9,228 nucleotides of DNA from CAYSHJ01 sp964589725 (GTDB lineage: Bacteria; Planctomycetota; Planctomycetia; Planctomycetales; Planctomycetaceae): positions 1 through 9,228 of the forward strand of contig CAZPUJ010000272.1 of the NCBI GenBank assembly GCA_964589725.1, written 5' to 3'. The translations under genes were made by a program, and so were the position numbers. Under the pieces are notes generated by a model. The model made no database searches and was not told the origin of the DNA. It saw nothing but the letters and a program-made list of their open reading frames with translations. This document shows, piece by piece, positions 1 to 6,719 of the stretch. Positions within the stretch are counted from its first letter, which is position 1. Each line of letters starts with the position of its first letter.

Positions 1-876
1 GTATTCGTGGACATTGATCCGTTGACATTCAATCTCAATCCGGAGGCCGTGTCGGCGGCGATCACGTCGCACACGAAGGCCATCATGCCGGTGCATCTGT
101 TCGGCCAGTGCGCCGACATGGAACCACTCTGGCGAATCGCCATGCGGCACAAAGTCGCCATTGTCGAAGATGCCTGCCAAGCGATCGGGGCCGAGTATCG
201 CGGTCGCCGTGCGGGAGTGCTGGGCACGATCGGTTGCTTCAGTTTCTTCCCCACGAAAAATCTCGGCGGCGCCGGTGACGGTGGCATGCTGACGACCGAT
301 GACTCGGAGTTGGCGAAGACCATGCGCCGCTTGCGAGTTCACGGCGATGCCGGCCACTACCACCACCTTGAGATCGGCCTCAACAGCCGCCTCGACGCGA
401 TACAAGCCGCGATTCTGCGAATCAAGCTGCGGCATCTTGATCGGTGGACGGAAGCTCGGCGTGCGAATGTGAATCACTACCGCGAACTCTTCGCCGAATA
501 CCAAATGACCGACGAGATCCTTTTGCCGACCGAAACGCACGACGAGCGTCACGTCTACAACCAATACACGCTTCGCATTTCGGGTGGACGCCGCGATGCC
601 GTGATGCAGCAACTGCGAGCACAGCAGATCGGTTGCATGGTTTACTATCCCATCCCGCTGCACATGCAGCCCTGCTTCCGGCACCTGGGCTACCGCGTCG
701 GCGACTTTCCCGAAGCCGAGGCCGCGTCGCGCGAGGTTCTGTCGTTGCCCATCTATCCCGAAATGCCCGCTCATCACGCCGAGCGAGTCGTGCGTCAGAT
801 CGCGACCGCCTTGGGCAAATGTCGCACGCAGTACGAACCGGCTCACATCGTGCCATTCCGACGAGCCGCGGCCTGA
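1..876 (+). CDS. DegT/DnrJ/EryC1/StrS family PLP-dependent sugar aminotransferase, N-terminus cut off by window
   Basis: This family transfers an amino group from glutamate or glutamine to a keto group of a nucleotide-activated sugar, in the cytoplasm, for lipopolysaccharide, glycan or glycoprotein sugars. The frame is open from base 1, and the first visible residues VFVDIDPLTFNLNPEAV match the middle of family members, so about 100 residues are missing upstream. The GTG at base 7 is therefore an internal valine codon. Visible landmarks are AIMPVHLFGQ, then VEDACQAIGA (the Asp near visible residue 57 should hold the PLP pyridine nitrogen), then SFFPTKNLGGAGDGG (Lys near residue 86 should form the Schiff base), then EIGLNSRLDAIQAAIL. 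The C-terminal part has YNQYTLR and VYYPIPLHMQPCF, normal for the family, and the end is intact. The SFFPTKNLGG signature resembles enzymes acting on UDP-sugars such as WbpE, but the substrate cannot be fixed from sequence alone. The gene ends in TGA at 874-876. The next gene is 350 bases away with its own promoter candidate. Confidence 0.93.
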   Translation, partial: VFVDIDPLTFNLNPEAVSAAITSHTKAIMPVHLFGQCADMEPLWRIAMRHKVAIVEDACQAIGAEYRGRRAGVLGTIGCFSFFPTKNLGGAGDGGMLTTDDSELAKTMRRLRVHGDAGHYHHLEIGLNSRLDAIQAAILRIKLRHLDRWTEARRANVNHYRELFAEYQMTDEILLPTETHDERHVYNQYTLRISGGRRDAVMQQLRAQQIGCMVYYPIPLHMQPCFRHLGYRVGDFPEAEAASREVLSLPIYPEMPAHHAERVVRQIATALGKCRTQYEPAHIVPFRRAAA

Positions 877-923
877 ATCCGTTTTACGTCGGCACCTCAG
901 CGCACACCGCACGCGCCATCCGT

Positions 924-1012
924 GAGACATTCAGGTGAGCGGGCGACGTCAGCCCCCCCCGGTGTATTCGCCGCAGGACCGGGGAGCTGACGCCGGCCCG
1001 CTCGCCTGTCTC
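924..1012. repeat. Large imperfect inverted repeat, copy 1 of the GGCGTCAGCCCCCGG family
   Basis: The left arm (924-963) and right arm (978-1012) are inverted copies. Both begin, read inward, with GAGACA, continue through AGGYGAGCGGGC, and reach a core of GACGTCAGCCCCCCCCGGT on the left and GGCGTCAGCTCCCCGGT on the reverse-complemented right. The left arm carries about three extra bases near 930, two extra C in its C-run, and scattered mismatches. The loop is about 14 nt. A second element with the same core lies at 5869-5941, so this is a dispersed family and not a chance hairpin. It lies between the aminotransferase and rlmN, where it could also end transcription, though there is no U-run. 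Confidence 0.8.
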
Positions 1013-1120
1013 ATCCCCGGCTGTGCGAGCCATAAACCCGACGTGACTGGCGGTCGTTGTCCATAATTCTGCGTTTCCGAAACAAAGCTCTCGACTTGAG
1101 CAAACGGACGTGTGGCATGA

Positions 1121-1149
1121 TTGGTCGATGCAGATCGTTGCGCTACAAT
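1121..1149 (+). promoter_or_regulatory. Candidate sigma70-type promoter for rlmN
   Basis: A TTGGTC (-35 like, 3 of 6 matches, 1121-1126) is separated by 17 bases from TACAAT (-10 like, 5 of 6 matches, 1144-1149). This would start RNA near 1156, leaving a leader of about 78 nt before the chosen rlmN start at 1234. Position and spacing are right, but this is a motif match only. Confidence 0.4.
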
Positions 1150-1233
1150 CCGTTTCGCCTATGAACCGCCTTGTCCTTCGACGGAGCGGACAATCAACTC
1201 TTGCCGTTTGATTCCGCTTGCCGACTGTTTGCG

Positions 1234-2319
<1,086 letters not shown>

Positions 2320-2343
2320 ACCCGGATTATTCATCGGCTCCAC

Positions 2344-2406
2344 ACTAACCCGACGCGCAAGCGCGGGCGGAATCACGCTTCGCCCTCGCTTACGCTTCGG
2401 GTTAGT
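2344..2406. repeat. Inverted repeat between convergent genes, possible bidirectional terminator
   Basis: Two 26-nt arms (2344-2369 and 2381-2406) pair with only three mismatches around an 11-nt loop. The outer ends are ACTAACCCGA and TCGGGTTAGT. It fills most of the 152-base gap between the rlmN stop and the TPR gene stop, exactly where a terminator for both strands would be useful, but there is no real T-run on either side. Its sequence is unrelated to the copies at 924-1012 and 5869-5941, so it belongs to a different palindrome class. Confidence 0.75.
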
Positions 2407-2471
2407 TTGCGGCAACGTGTCATCTCCTTGAGAACGTCATGAATGAATCAGGTAAAGGCGGAATTCCAACA

Positions 2472-3320
2472 TCAGTTCAACAACGGATCGAACGTGAGCA
2501 CTGCCTCCGTTCGCAACGCCTCTCGTAAACGTAACCTGGCCTGTTCGAGAAGCGCCGCCGCATTCGTGCGTTCGAAGTACCGCACGGCCCGATGCAAGCT
2601 GTGCGTTGATAGTTTGAACTCACCTTGCAAACGAAGCACTTCCGCGAGGTTCATCCAATCGGTGCCGGCGCCGATGTTGTCGAGCATCAACCGATGAAAC
2701 CTCAGTGACTTTTGCAACCAACGAACTCCCGCCGCGAAATCACCTCGGGCTGCCGCCAGTAAGCCGAGATTGCCGCAATCAATCGCTTGGCCGTCCCACG
2801 AGCCGATCCACGCTTCGATCGCCAACGCTCGCATCCAGAGTGCTTCCGCGAGGTCGAAGTCCCCGCGCAGAAACTCATCGCCACCGCGACCGGTCAAATC
2901 ACAAGCGAGTCTCGTGAGTTCATCATCCGACGCCTTTCGCGGGCATTCGGCGCGGCGACTCCGCCAGGCAATCGACTGCTGTTGCCAACACACCGCTTGA
3001 GGAATGTCGCCAAGCTGGCGATACGCGACCGCCAAGTTGTGGCAAGCGACTTCCGCGAGCGACGCGTCGCCACGTTGCAAAGCCAGTTGTCGCAACTGTG
3101 TAAACTCGACGATCGCCGCTTCGCTCGCGTGGCCAGCTAGTGAACCACTCGCCGTCCAGACATGATCGAAAAGCCGCAGGACATCCACGCCATGTGCCGC
3201 GGACGCCCCCGGCGATGGAGTGGATGACATCGGTGAAGCGGCAGTTGACGGTTCCGAACCAAACAAATCAGAGGCCGGATGATCGAAATTGTTGAGCACC
3301 GGAGTAACGCTCCTGCACAT
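2472..3320 (-). CDS. Tetratricopeptide (TPR) repeat protein of unknown role
   Basis: The product is 282 residues if the ATG at 3320 is used. TPR repeats are helix-turn-helix units that form protein-binding scaffolds. At least four units can be read: about 87-118 (CHNLAVAYRQLGDIPQAV), 138-170 (GDEFLRGDFDLAEALWMRAL), 177-209 (CGNLGLLAAARGDFAAGVRW) and 217-250 (WMNLAEVLRLQGEFKLS). The first 45 residues are rich in Ser, Pro and Ala and look disordered. No signal peptide, membrane segment or catalytic domain is visible. The ATG at 3320 has no ribosome binding site; a GTG at 3299 (codon 8) sits 10 bases after AGGAG and may be the true start. The gene is divergent from groES and converges on rlmN. 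Being next to groESL does not prove a chaperone link. The TPR fold is clear, the function is not. Confidence 0.8.
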   Translation of the reverse strand: MCRSVTPVLNNFDHPASDLFGSEPSTAASPMSSTPSPGASAAHGVDVLRLFDHVWTASGSLAGHASEAAIVEFTQLRQLALQRGDASLAEVACHNLAVAYRQLGDIPQAVCWQQQSIAWRSRRAECPRKASDDELTRLACDLTGRGGDEFLRGDFDLAEALWMRALAIEAWIGSWDGQAIDCGNLGLLAAARGDFAAGVRWLQKSLRFHRLMLDNIGAGTDWMNLAEVLRLQGEFKLSTHSLHRAVRYFERTNAAALLEQARLRLREALRTEAVLTFDPLLN

Positions 3321-3364
3321 GAGGAAATTGGTGAGAGCGAGCGTGCGTGGCGTTACCGACCACT

Positions 3365-3392
3365 AGACTATCTAATTTTAGGATATTGTCAA
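3365..3392 (-). promoter_or_regulatory. Candidate promoter for the TPR gene (minus strand)
   Basis: Read on the minus strand, TTGACA (3392-3387, perfect -35) is followed after 16 bases by TAGTCT (3370-3365, a weak -10 with 3 of 6 matches), in an AT-rich stretch unlike its surroundings. RNA would start near 3357, about 40-60 bases before the possible start codons. The -35 overlaps that of the plus-strand candidate. Confidence 0.4.
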
Positions 3393-3414
3393 CATTTCCT
3401 ATTCTACCTATTTT
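3386..3414 (+). promoter_or_regulatory. Candidate promoter for groES-groEL
   Basis: TTGTCA (3386-3391, 5 of 6) and TATTTT (3409-3414, 4 of 6) are exactly 17 bases apart. A start near 3421 would give groES a leader of about 300 nt. The -35 is nearly the same bases as the -35 of the minus-strand candidate, because TTGTCAA contains TTGACA on the opposite strand. I find no CIRCE element, the HrcA operator usual for groE operons, so if heat control exists it works another way. Motif-based only. Confidence 0.45.
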
Positions 3415-3549
3415 TCTATTGTCGTGGTGCGGTCCCGAGAGACTTCGGAACGACGCATCTGACTTTCCATTGGCTGCTGCCGAATTGGCAGAACGGTCTG
3501 AATCGCCTCGGCAAACTGAGCGGCGTTGGCAGCCAACCGCCTTCAATGA

Positions 3550-3588
3550 CATTCTGTAATTCAATGCTAATAAGCACGTTACAGAATG
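3550..3588 (+). promoter_or_regulatory. Inverted repeat in groES upstream region: leader hairpin or operator
   Basis: CATTCTGTAA (3550-3559) is perfectly inverted as TTACAGAATG (3579-3588) around a 19-base spacer, which itself contains the small dyad TGCT-AATA-AGCA. It lies 130 bases upstream of the groES ATG. It could be a protein-binding operator or an RNA stem in the long leader. It does not match CIRCE. Confidence 0.5.
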
Positions 3589-3628
3589 AAACTTGATTGG
3601 CCCACGATTCGCTCTCCGCCGCCACACC

Positions 3629-3659
3629 CCAAACCGTTGCGGTTTGGTCGGGCGTTTTT
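3629..3659 (+). terminator. Hairpin followed by a T-run in the groES leader (possible attenuator)
   Basis: CCAAACCG (3629-3636) pairs perfectly with CGGTTTGG (3640-3647) across a 3-nt loop. A run of five T begins seven bases later (3655-3659). It resembles an intrinsic terminator, but the T-run is set further from the stem than usual. As no plus-strand gene ends just upstream, an attenuator or stabilising leader stem for groES is as likely as a terminator. Confidence 0.4.
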
Positions 3660-3667
3660 GCACGAGT

Positions 3668-3705
3668 CGACCATCTGAATTGATGTCGACCTTTTGAATT
3701 GATGT
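3668..3705 (+). repeat. 19-bp tandem duplication just upstream of groES
   Basis: CGACCATCTGAATTGATGT (3668-3686) is followed directly by CGACCTTTTGAATTGATGT (3687-3705), with 17 of 19 bases identical. The second copy abuts the groES ribosome binding site GAGGAG (3707-3712). It could be a recent slip duplication or a doubled regulator or RNA-binding site in the groES leader. Confidence 0.75.
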
Positions 3706-3718
3706 TGAGGAGACGCTG

Positions 3719-4033
3719 ATGGCCAAGTCCGCTGTGAAGTCCAAATCGGAGAAGTTAGTTCCATTGGGTGATCGAGTGGTTTTAAAACGAGCCGAGGCCG
3801 AGACGACGACTCTCGGCGGCATCGTCCTGCCGGATTCGGCCAAGGACAAACCCCAACGCGGGGAGGTTCTAGCGGTCGGCGAAGGCTACGTCCGCCGCGA
3901 TGGCAAGAAGGTTCCGCTCACCGTCAAGGCGGGCGACCGAGTCATCTTCAGTTCGTATGCCGGTGACGAGATCAAAGTTGGTGACGACAGCTTTCTGTTA
4001 CTCCGCGAGAGCGACATCCTCGCGACGTTTTAG
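3719..4033 (+). CDS. groES: Co-chaperonin GroES
   Basis: GroES forms the seven-subunit lid that caps the GroEL barrel and closes the folding chamber in the cytoplasm. The product is 104 residues, slightly longer than the usual 95-97 because of about 10 extra basic N-terminal residues (AKSAVKSKSEK). The family core starts at PLGDRVVLKR (15-24). The mobile loop that binds GroEL is at about 26-43, with the contact motif GGIVLPDSA (Ile35-Val36-Leu37). RGEVLAVGEG, VKAGDRVIFSSYAGDEI and the C-terminal LLLRESDILATF complete the fold. A strong ribosome binding site, GAGGAG at 3707-3712, lies six bases before the ATG. The gene is first in the groESL operon, 108 bases before groEL. Planctomycetes often carry more than one groES/groEL set; which one this is cannot be told from the window. 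Confidence 0.97.
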   Translation: MAKSAVKSKSEKLVPLGDRVVLKRAEAETTTLGGIVLPDSAKDKPQRGEVLAVGEGYVRRDGKKVPLTVKAGDRVIFSSYAGDEIKVGDDSFLLLRESDILATF

Positions 4034-4050
4034 CACTGATTCCCGTCGCT

Positions 4051-4111
4051 GATTTCGCAAGAATTTCAGCCTTCCTCGAAATATTTCAACACTCTGAATT
4101 CTTGCGAATTC
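4051..4111 (+). promoter_or_regulatory. Inverted repeat in the groES-groEL spacer
   Basis: TTCGCAAGAATT (4054-4065) is perfectly inverted as AATTCTTGCGAA (4097-4108), and allowing one mismatch the arms reach 4051 and 4111. The 31-base spacer is AT-rich. The RNA could fold into a long stem between the two cistrons, acting as a processing or stability site that alters the groES:groEL ratio, or the DNA could bind a dimeric regulator. There is no T-run, so a terminator is unlikely. Confidence 0.6.
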
Positions 4112-4141
4112 AGACACATGACTCACAGGAGACTCGCAAAC

Positions 4142-5761
4142 ATGGCCAAGATGATTGCCTTCGATCAAGAGGCGAAAGAAGCCATTCGCCGCGGCGTTAG
4201 CAAGCTCGCCAAGGCGGTGCGCGTGACGCTCGGCCCACGTGGACGGAATGTCATTATCGAGAAAAGTTTTGGTTCGCCGACCGTCACCAAGGACGGCGTG
4301 ACCGTCGCTCGCGAAATTGAGCTGAGTGACAAGTTCGAGGACATGGGCGCTCGGATGGTGAAGGAAGTCGCCAGCAAGACCTCCGACATCGCTGGTGACG
4401 GCACGACGACGGCGACGATTCTCGCCGAAGCGATCTTCATTGAAGGTCTGAAGGCGGTCGTCGCGGGTGTCAACCCGATCGACATGAAACGCGGCATGGA
4501 CAGGGCTGTCGAAGACGTCGTCGAAAAGCTCAAGGGGCTGTCGATCGAGTGCCGGAGCAAGAAGTCCATCGCTCAGGTGGGCACCGTCGCCGCGAACGGC
4601 GACGAAGAGATCGGCAACATCCTGGCCGACGCCATGGACAAAGTCGGTAAGGACGGCGTGATCACCGTCGAAGAAAGCAAGAGCCTGAAGACCGATTTCG
4701 AGGTCGTCGAAGGCATGCAGTTCGACCGCGGATACCTCAGCCCGTATTTCGTCACGAACCCGAACACGATGCAGTGCGTTTTTGAAGACTGCTACGTCCT
4801 GATCTACGAGAAGAAGATTTCCAACATCAAGGATTTGGTGCCGGTGCTGGAAAAGGTCGTCAACAGCGGCAAGCCGTTGTTGATTGTGGCCGAAGAGGTC
4901 GAAGGCGAAGCGTTGGCGACGCTGGTCATCAACAAGCTGCGTGGCACGTTCAAGTGCGTCGCGGTCAAGTCGCCCGGCTACGGTGATCGTCGCAAGGCCA
5001 TGCTGCAAGACATGTCGATCATGTGCGGCGGCACCGCGATCTTCGAAGACCTGGGCATCAAGTTGGAGAACGTTCAACTCAGCGATCTCGGCCGAGCCAA
5101 AAAGATCATCATCGACAAGGACAACACGACGGTCATCGAAGGTGCCGGCAAGTCCGCCGACATCAAGGCTCGCATTGACCAGATTCGCCGCGAGGTCGAG
5201 AGCAGCACCAGCGATTACGATCGCGAGAAACTTGAAGAGCGAATCGCCAAATTGTCTGGCGGTGTCGCCCAAATCAACGTCGGTGCTGCGACCGAGTCCG
5301 AGATGAAGGAAAAGAAGGCTCGCGTTGAGGATGCGTTGCATGCAACTCGCGCGGCGGTCGAAGAGGGCATTCTGCCTGGCGGCGGTGTCGCCTTGCTGCG
5401 AGCGACTGCTTCGCTCAAACCCAAGAACCTGACGGGCGACGAAGAAGTCGGCTTCAACATCATCCTGCGAGCCTGTCGCGCTCCGCTGACTCAGATCGCC
5501 GACAATGCCGGCGTCGATGGTGGCGTGATCTGTGAGAAGGTGCTCGAACTCGAAGGCAACAAGGGCTACAACGCCCAAACCGGCAAGTTCGAAGACCTCG
5601 TCAAGAGCGGCATCATCGACCCGACCAAGGTGGCTCGTTCCGCCTTGCAGAACGCCGCCTCGGTCTCGACCCTGCTGCTCACCAGCGATGCCCTGATCGC
5701 CGAGAAACCCAAGGACGAGAAGAAGGGCGGCGGTGGCGGTCACGACGAAGACATCTACTAA
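4142..5761 (+). CDS. groEL: Chaperonin GroEL (Hsp60), 60 kDa subunit
   Basis: GroEL forms the double-ring ATPase that folds proteins in the cytoplasm with GroES. The product is 539 residues, normal length. The equatorial ATP site shows VTLGPRGRNV (28-37), TVTKDGVTVAREIEL and AGDGTTTAT, with Asp86 equivalent to the catalytic Asp87 of E. coli; the second acidic residue lies in VEDALHATRAAVEEG. The apical domain has EGMQFDRGYLSPYFVTN, PLLIVAEEVEGEALATLV and SPGYGDRRKAML. GILPGGGVALLRA and GIIDPTKVARSALQNAASV close the C-terminal equatorial domain. The tail is KKGGGGGHDEDIY in place of the Gly-Gly-Met repeats of E. coli. The ATG at 4142 is chosen because AGGAGA (4127-4132) precedes it by nine bases and MAKMIAFDQEA is the family start; an in-frame ATG at 4118 lacks both. 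It is second in the groESL operon, followed by a strong terminator. Confidence 0.98.
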   Translation: MAKMIAFDQEAKEAIRRGVSKLAKAVRVTLGPRGRNVIIEKSFGSPTVTKDGVTVAREIELSDKFEDMGARMVKEVASKTSDIAGDGTTTATILAEAIFIEGLKAVVAGVNPIDMKRGMDRAVEDVVEKLKGLSIECRSKKSIAQVGTVAANGDEEIGNILADAMDKVGKDGVITVEESKSLKTDFEVVEGMQFDRGYLSPYFVTNPNTMQCVFEDCYVLIYEKKISNIKDLVPVLEKVVNSGKPLLIVAEEVEGEALATLVINKLRGTFKCVAVKSPGYGDRRKAMLQDMSIMCGGTAIFEDLGIKLENVQLSDLGRAKKIIIDKDNTTVIEGAGKSADIKARIDQIRREVESSTSDYDREKLEERIAKLSGGVAQINVGAATESEMKEKKARVEDALHATRAAVEEGILPGGGVALLRATASLKPKNLTGDEEVGFNIILRACRAPLTQIADNAGVDGGVICEKVLELEGNKGYNAQTGKFEDLVKSGIIDPTKVARSALQNAASVSTLLLTSDALIAEKPKDEKKGGGGGHDEDIY

Positions 5762-5796
5762 GCCGCCACTCCCTCTGAGATAGACCTCCGTGATCG

Positions 5797-5834
5797 AAAC
5801 AGCCCTCGACGAGTCCGCTCGCCGAGGGCTGTTT
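5797..5834 (+). terminator. Hairpin terminator of the groES-groEL operon
   Basis: AAACAGCCCTCG (5797-5808) pairs perfectly with CGAGGGCTGTTT (5823-5834). Inside it, CGAG/CTCG adds four pairs after one mismatch, leaving a TCCG tetraloop. The stem is 16 pairs long and starts 36 bases after the groEL stop. The 3' arm ends in GTTT followed by GCTTTG, so the U-run is short but the hairpin is strong. The matching A-run on the 5' side could let it work on both strands. Confidence 0.8.
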
Positions 5835-5868
5835 GCTTTGAGACCGTCGGCTGAAAAAACTCGCAGAC

Positions 5869-5941
5869 GAGCCATTGGGCGTCAGCCCCCGGACCATTGC
5901 AGCAGGAAGCGAATCGTCCGGGGGCTGACGCCACCCGGCTC
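5869..5941. repeat. Inverted repeat, copy 2 of the GGCGTCAGCCCCCGG family
   Basis: The arms 5869-5894 and 5916-5941 pair at 22 of 26 positions around a 21-nt loop. The mismatches are confined to four bases after the terminal GAGCC. The uninterrupted core is GGCGTCAGCCCCCGGAC, the same core as in the element at 924-1012. The two copies have different loops and lie in different intergenic gaps, downstream of genes. They look like a short dispersed palindrome family similar in layout to REP elements, but no transposase is present in the window. Confidence 0.8.
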
Positions 5942-5990
5942 TCCATTTCGTGTCGTTCGTGACTGAACCCAGCAACATCTCTGCCCGCCG

Positions 5991-6014
5991 ATCAGTCGGC
6001 TTAAGCCGACTGAT
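5991..6014. repeat. Perfect 24-bp palindrome
   Basis: ATCAGTCGGCTT is followed directly by its own reverse complement, with no mismatch and no loop, centred between 6002 and 6003. It lies about 75 bases upstream of the -35 candidate at 6089 in the gap between groEL and the membrane protein gene. It could bind a dimeric regulator or be another short mobile palindrome. It is unrelated in sequence to the element at 5869-5941. Confidence 0.8.
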
Positions 6015-6088
6015 TCATAAGCCGTGGCGTAGTTCTTGGACCGGTCCAATGACTGGAAGCTTCAAACGCCAGCATTCAACTCAACGGC

Positions 6089-6117
6089 TTGACAGATCAA
6101 TTTGCCCAACGCATCGT
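6089..6117 (+). promoter_or_regulatory. Candidate promoter for the small membrane protein gene
   Basis: A perfect TTGACA (6089-6094) is 17 bases from CATCGT (6112-6117, 3 of 6 against TATAAT). RNA would start near 6124, which favours the downstream start codon at 6177 for the next gene over the TTG at 6102. The -10 is weak. Confidence 0.35.
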
Positions 6118-6176
6118 GTCATGCACCAGTCGGTTTTCACGTTTCATCAAAGTCGTCGGAGGTTCCAAAGAATCGC

Positions 6177-6719
6177 TTGATTCGCTGGTTGAGAGATCAC
6201 TTCAGCATTCAGAATTTGCTGATCGGCGTTGTCGTTTGTACGGTTCTCCTCGGCCTCATCGTCGCCGTCGGATCCCTTCAACGGCTTGCGATCAGGTCAG
6301 GCTTTTGGGGTTGGGCACGCGTGTCGCCGTTCACTGACGTGCAATGCGGAGAAGCGGACTCGGTCACGGTGGAATTCGAGAATGCCGAGTATCAACTGGT
6401 TTCGATTGGCGACATTCCGACATCAGCGATCTTGGCAACTTGCCGTCAGGAATTTGGAGACCTCTGGGAGATGCGATTCGTCGAAGACCTTGTGGAGGTC
6501 TTGATTCTGACGGGGCACCGACCCGACCGTCATGTGAAACTCGTCCTGCGCCAGGCCGATGGCAATCTGAAAACCGTTCCAATGGCTCCACTCACTCCAA
6601 TGGCTCCACTCACTGCGGAGAATCGGCAGAAGGCTTACGATGCTCGCAACGCACGAATCAAGTTGCGTTCGACCGAGCAGAGCCGTCCCGAGTCCATTGG
6701 GGATGCTTCGCAAGGCTGA
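6177..6719 (+). CDS. Hypothetical single-pass membrane protein with a 6-residue tandem repeat
   Basis: I do not recognise a family. With the TTG at 6177 the product is 180 residues and starts M-IRWLRDHFSIQ, a short basic segment followed by a hydrophobic helix (LLIGVVVCTVLLGLIVAVGSL, about residues 15-35). The remaining 145 residues would lie outside the membrane on one side; the Arg-rich start suggests the N-terminus stays inside. The soluble part is mixed alpha/beta-like (VTVEFENAEYQLVSIG, EMRFVEDLVEVLILTG) with no known catalytic motif, then PMAPLT twice in tandem, then a charged tail. GGAGGT (6158-6163) lies 13 bases before this TTG. An in-frame TTG at 6102 would add 25 residues but has no ribosome binding site and lies upstream of the likely RNA start. 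Its reality rests on a 200-codon open frame, the clear membrane helix and upstream signals. Confidence 0.6.
   Translation: MIRWLRDHFSIQNLLIGVVVCTVLLGLIVAVGSLQRLAIRSGFWGWARVSPFTDVQCGEADSVTVEFENAEYQLVSIGDIPTSAILATCRQEFGDLWEMRFVEDLVEVLILTGHRPDRHVKLVLRQADGNLKTVPMAPLTPMAPLTAENRQKAYDARNARIKLRSTEQSRPESIGDASQG
6579..6614 (+). repeat. Perfect 18-bp tandem duplication inside the membrane protein gene
   Basis: CCAATGGCTCCACTCACT occurs twice back to back with no mismatch. Eighteen is a multiple of three, so the frame is kept and PMAPLT is duplicated. Complete identity at silent positions points to a recent slip event. Confidence 0.9.

Noticed and set aside
422..938. Overlapping open frames on both strands inside and after the aminotransferase gene
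   Set aside because: They are Arg-, Ala- and Ser-rich shadows of the strongly supported aminotransferase frame.
1161..1211. A 16-codon ATG frame (MNRLVLRRSGQSTLAV) in the rlmN leader, a possible leader peptide
   Set aside because: It has no ribosome binding site and no run of a regulatory amino acid or paired hairpins; frames of this length arise easily by chance.
3515..3545. GTTGG-CAG-CCAAC dyad upstream of groES
   Set aside because: Only five clean pairs; outward pairing is broken by a length difference, so support is much weaker than for the dyad at 3550-3588.
3279..3596. A 105-codon plus-strand frame across the divergent promoter region
   Set aside because: Its start lies inside the TPR gene, it runs through the AT-rich promoter stretch, and the translation has no recognisable pattern.
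4030..4062. TTAGCACT at 4030, resembling the left half of a CIRCE element
   Set aside because: The matching right half GAGTGCTAA is absent at the required 9-base spacing, and the site overlaps the groES stop codon.
3998..5875. A 625-codon open frame on the minus strand opposite groEL
   Set aside because: It mirrors the groEL codons, its translation looks like no protein family, and groEL is beyond doubt; GC-biased third positions keep the antisense frame open.
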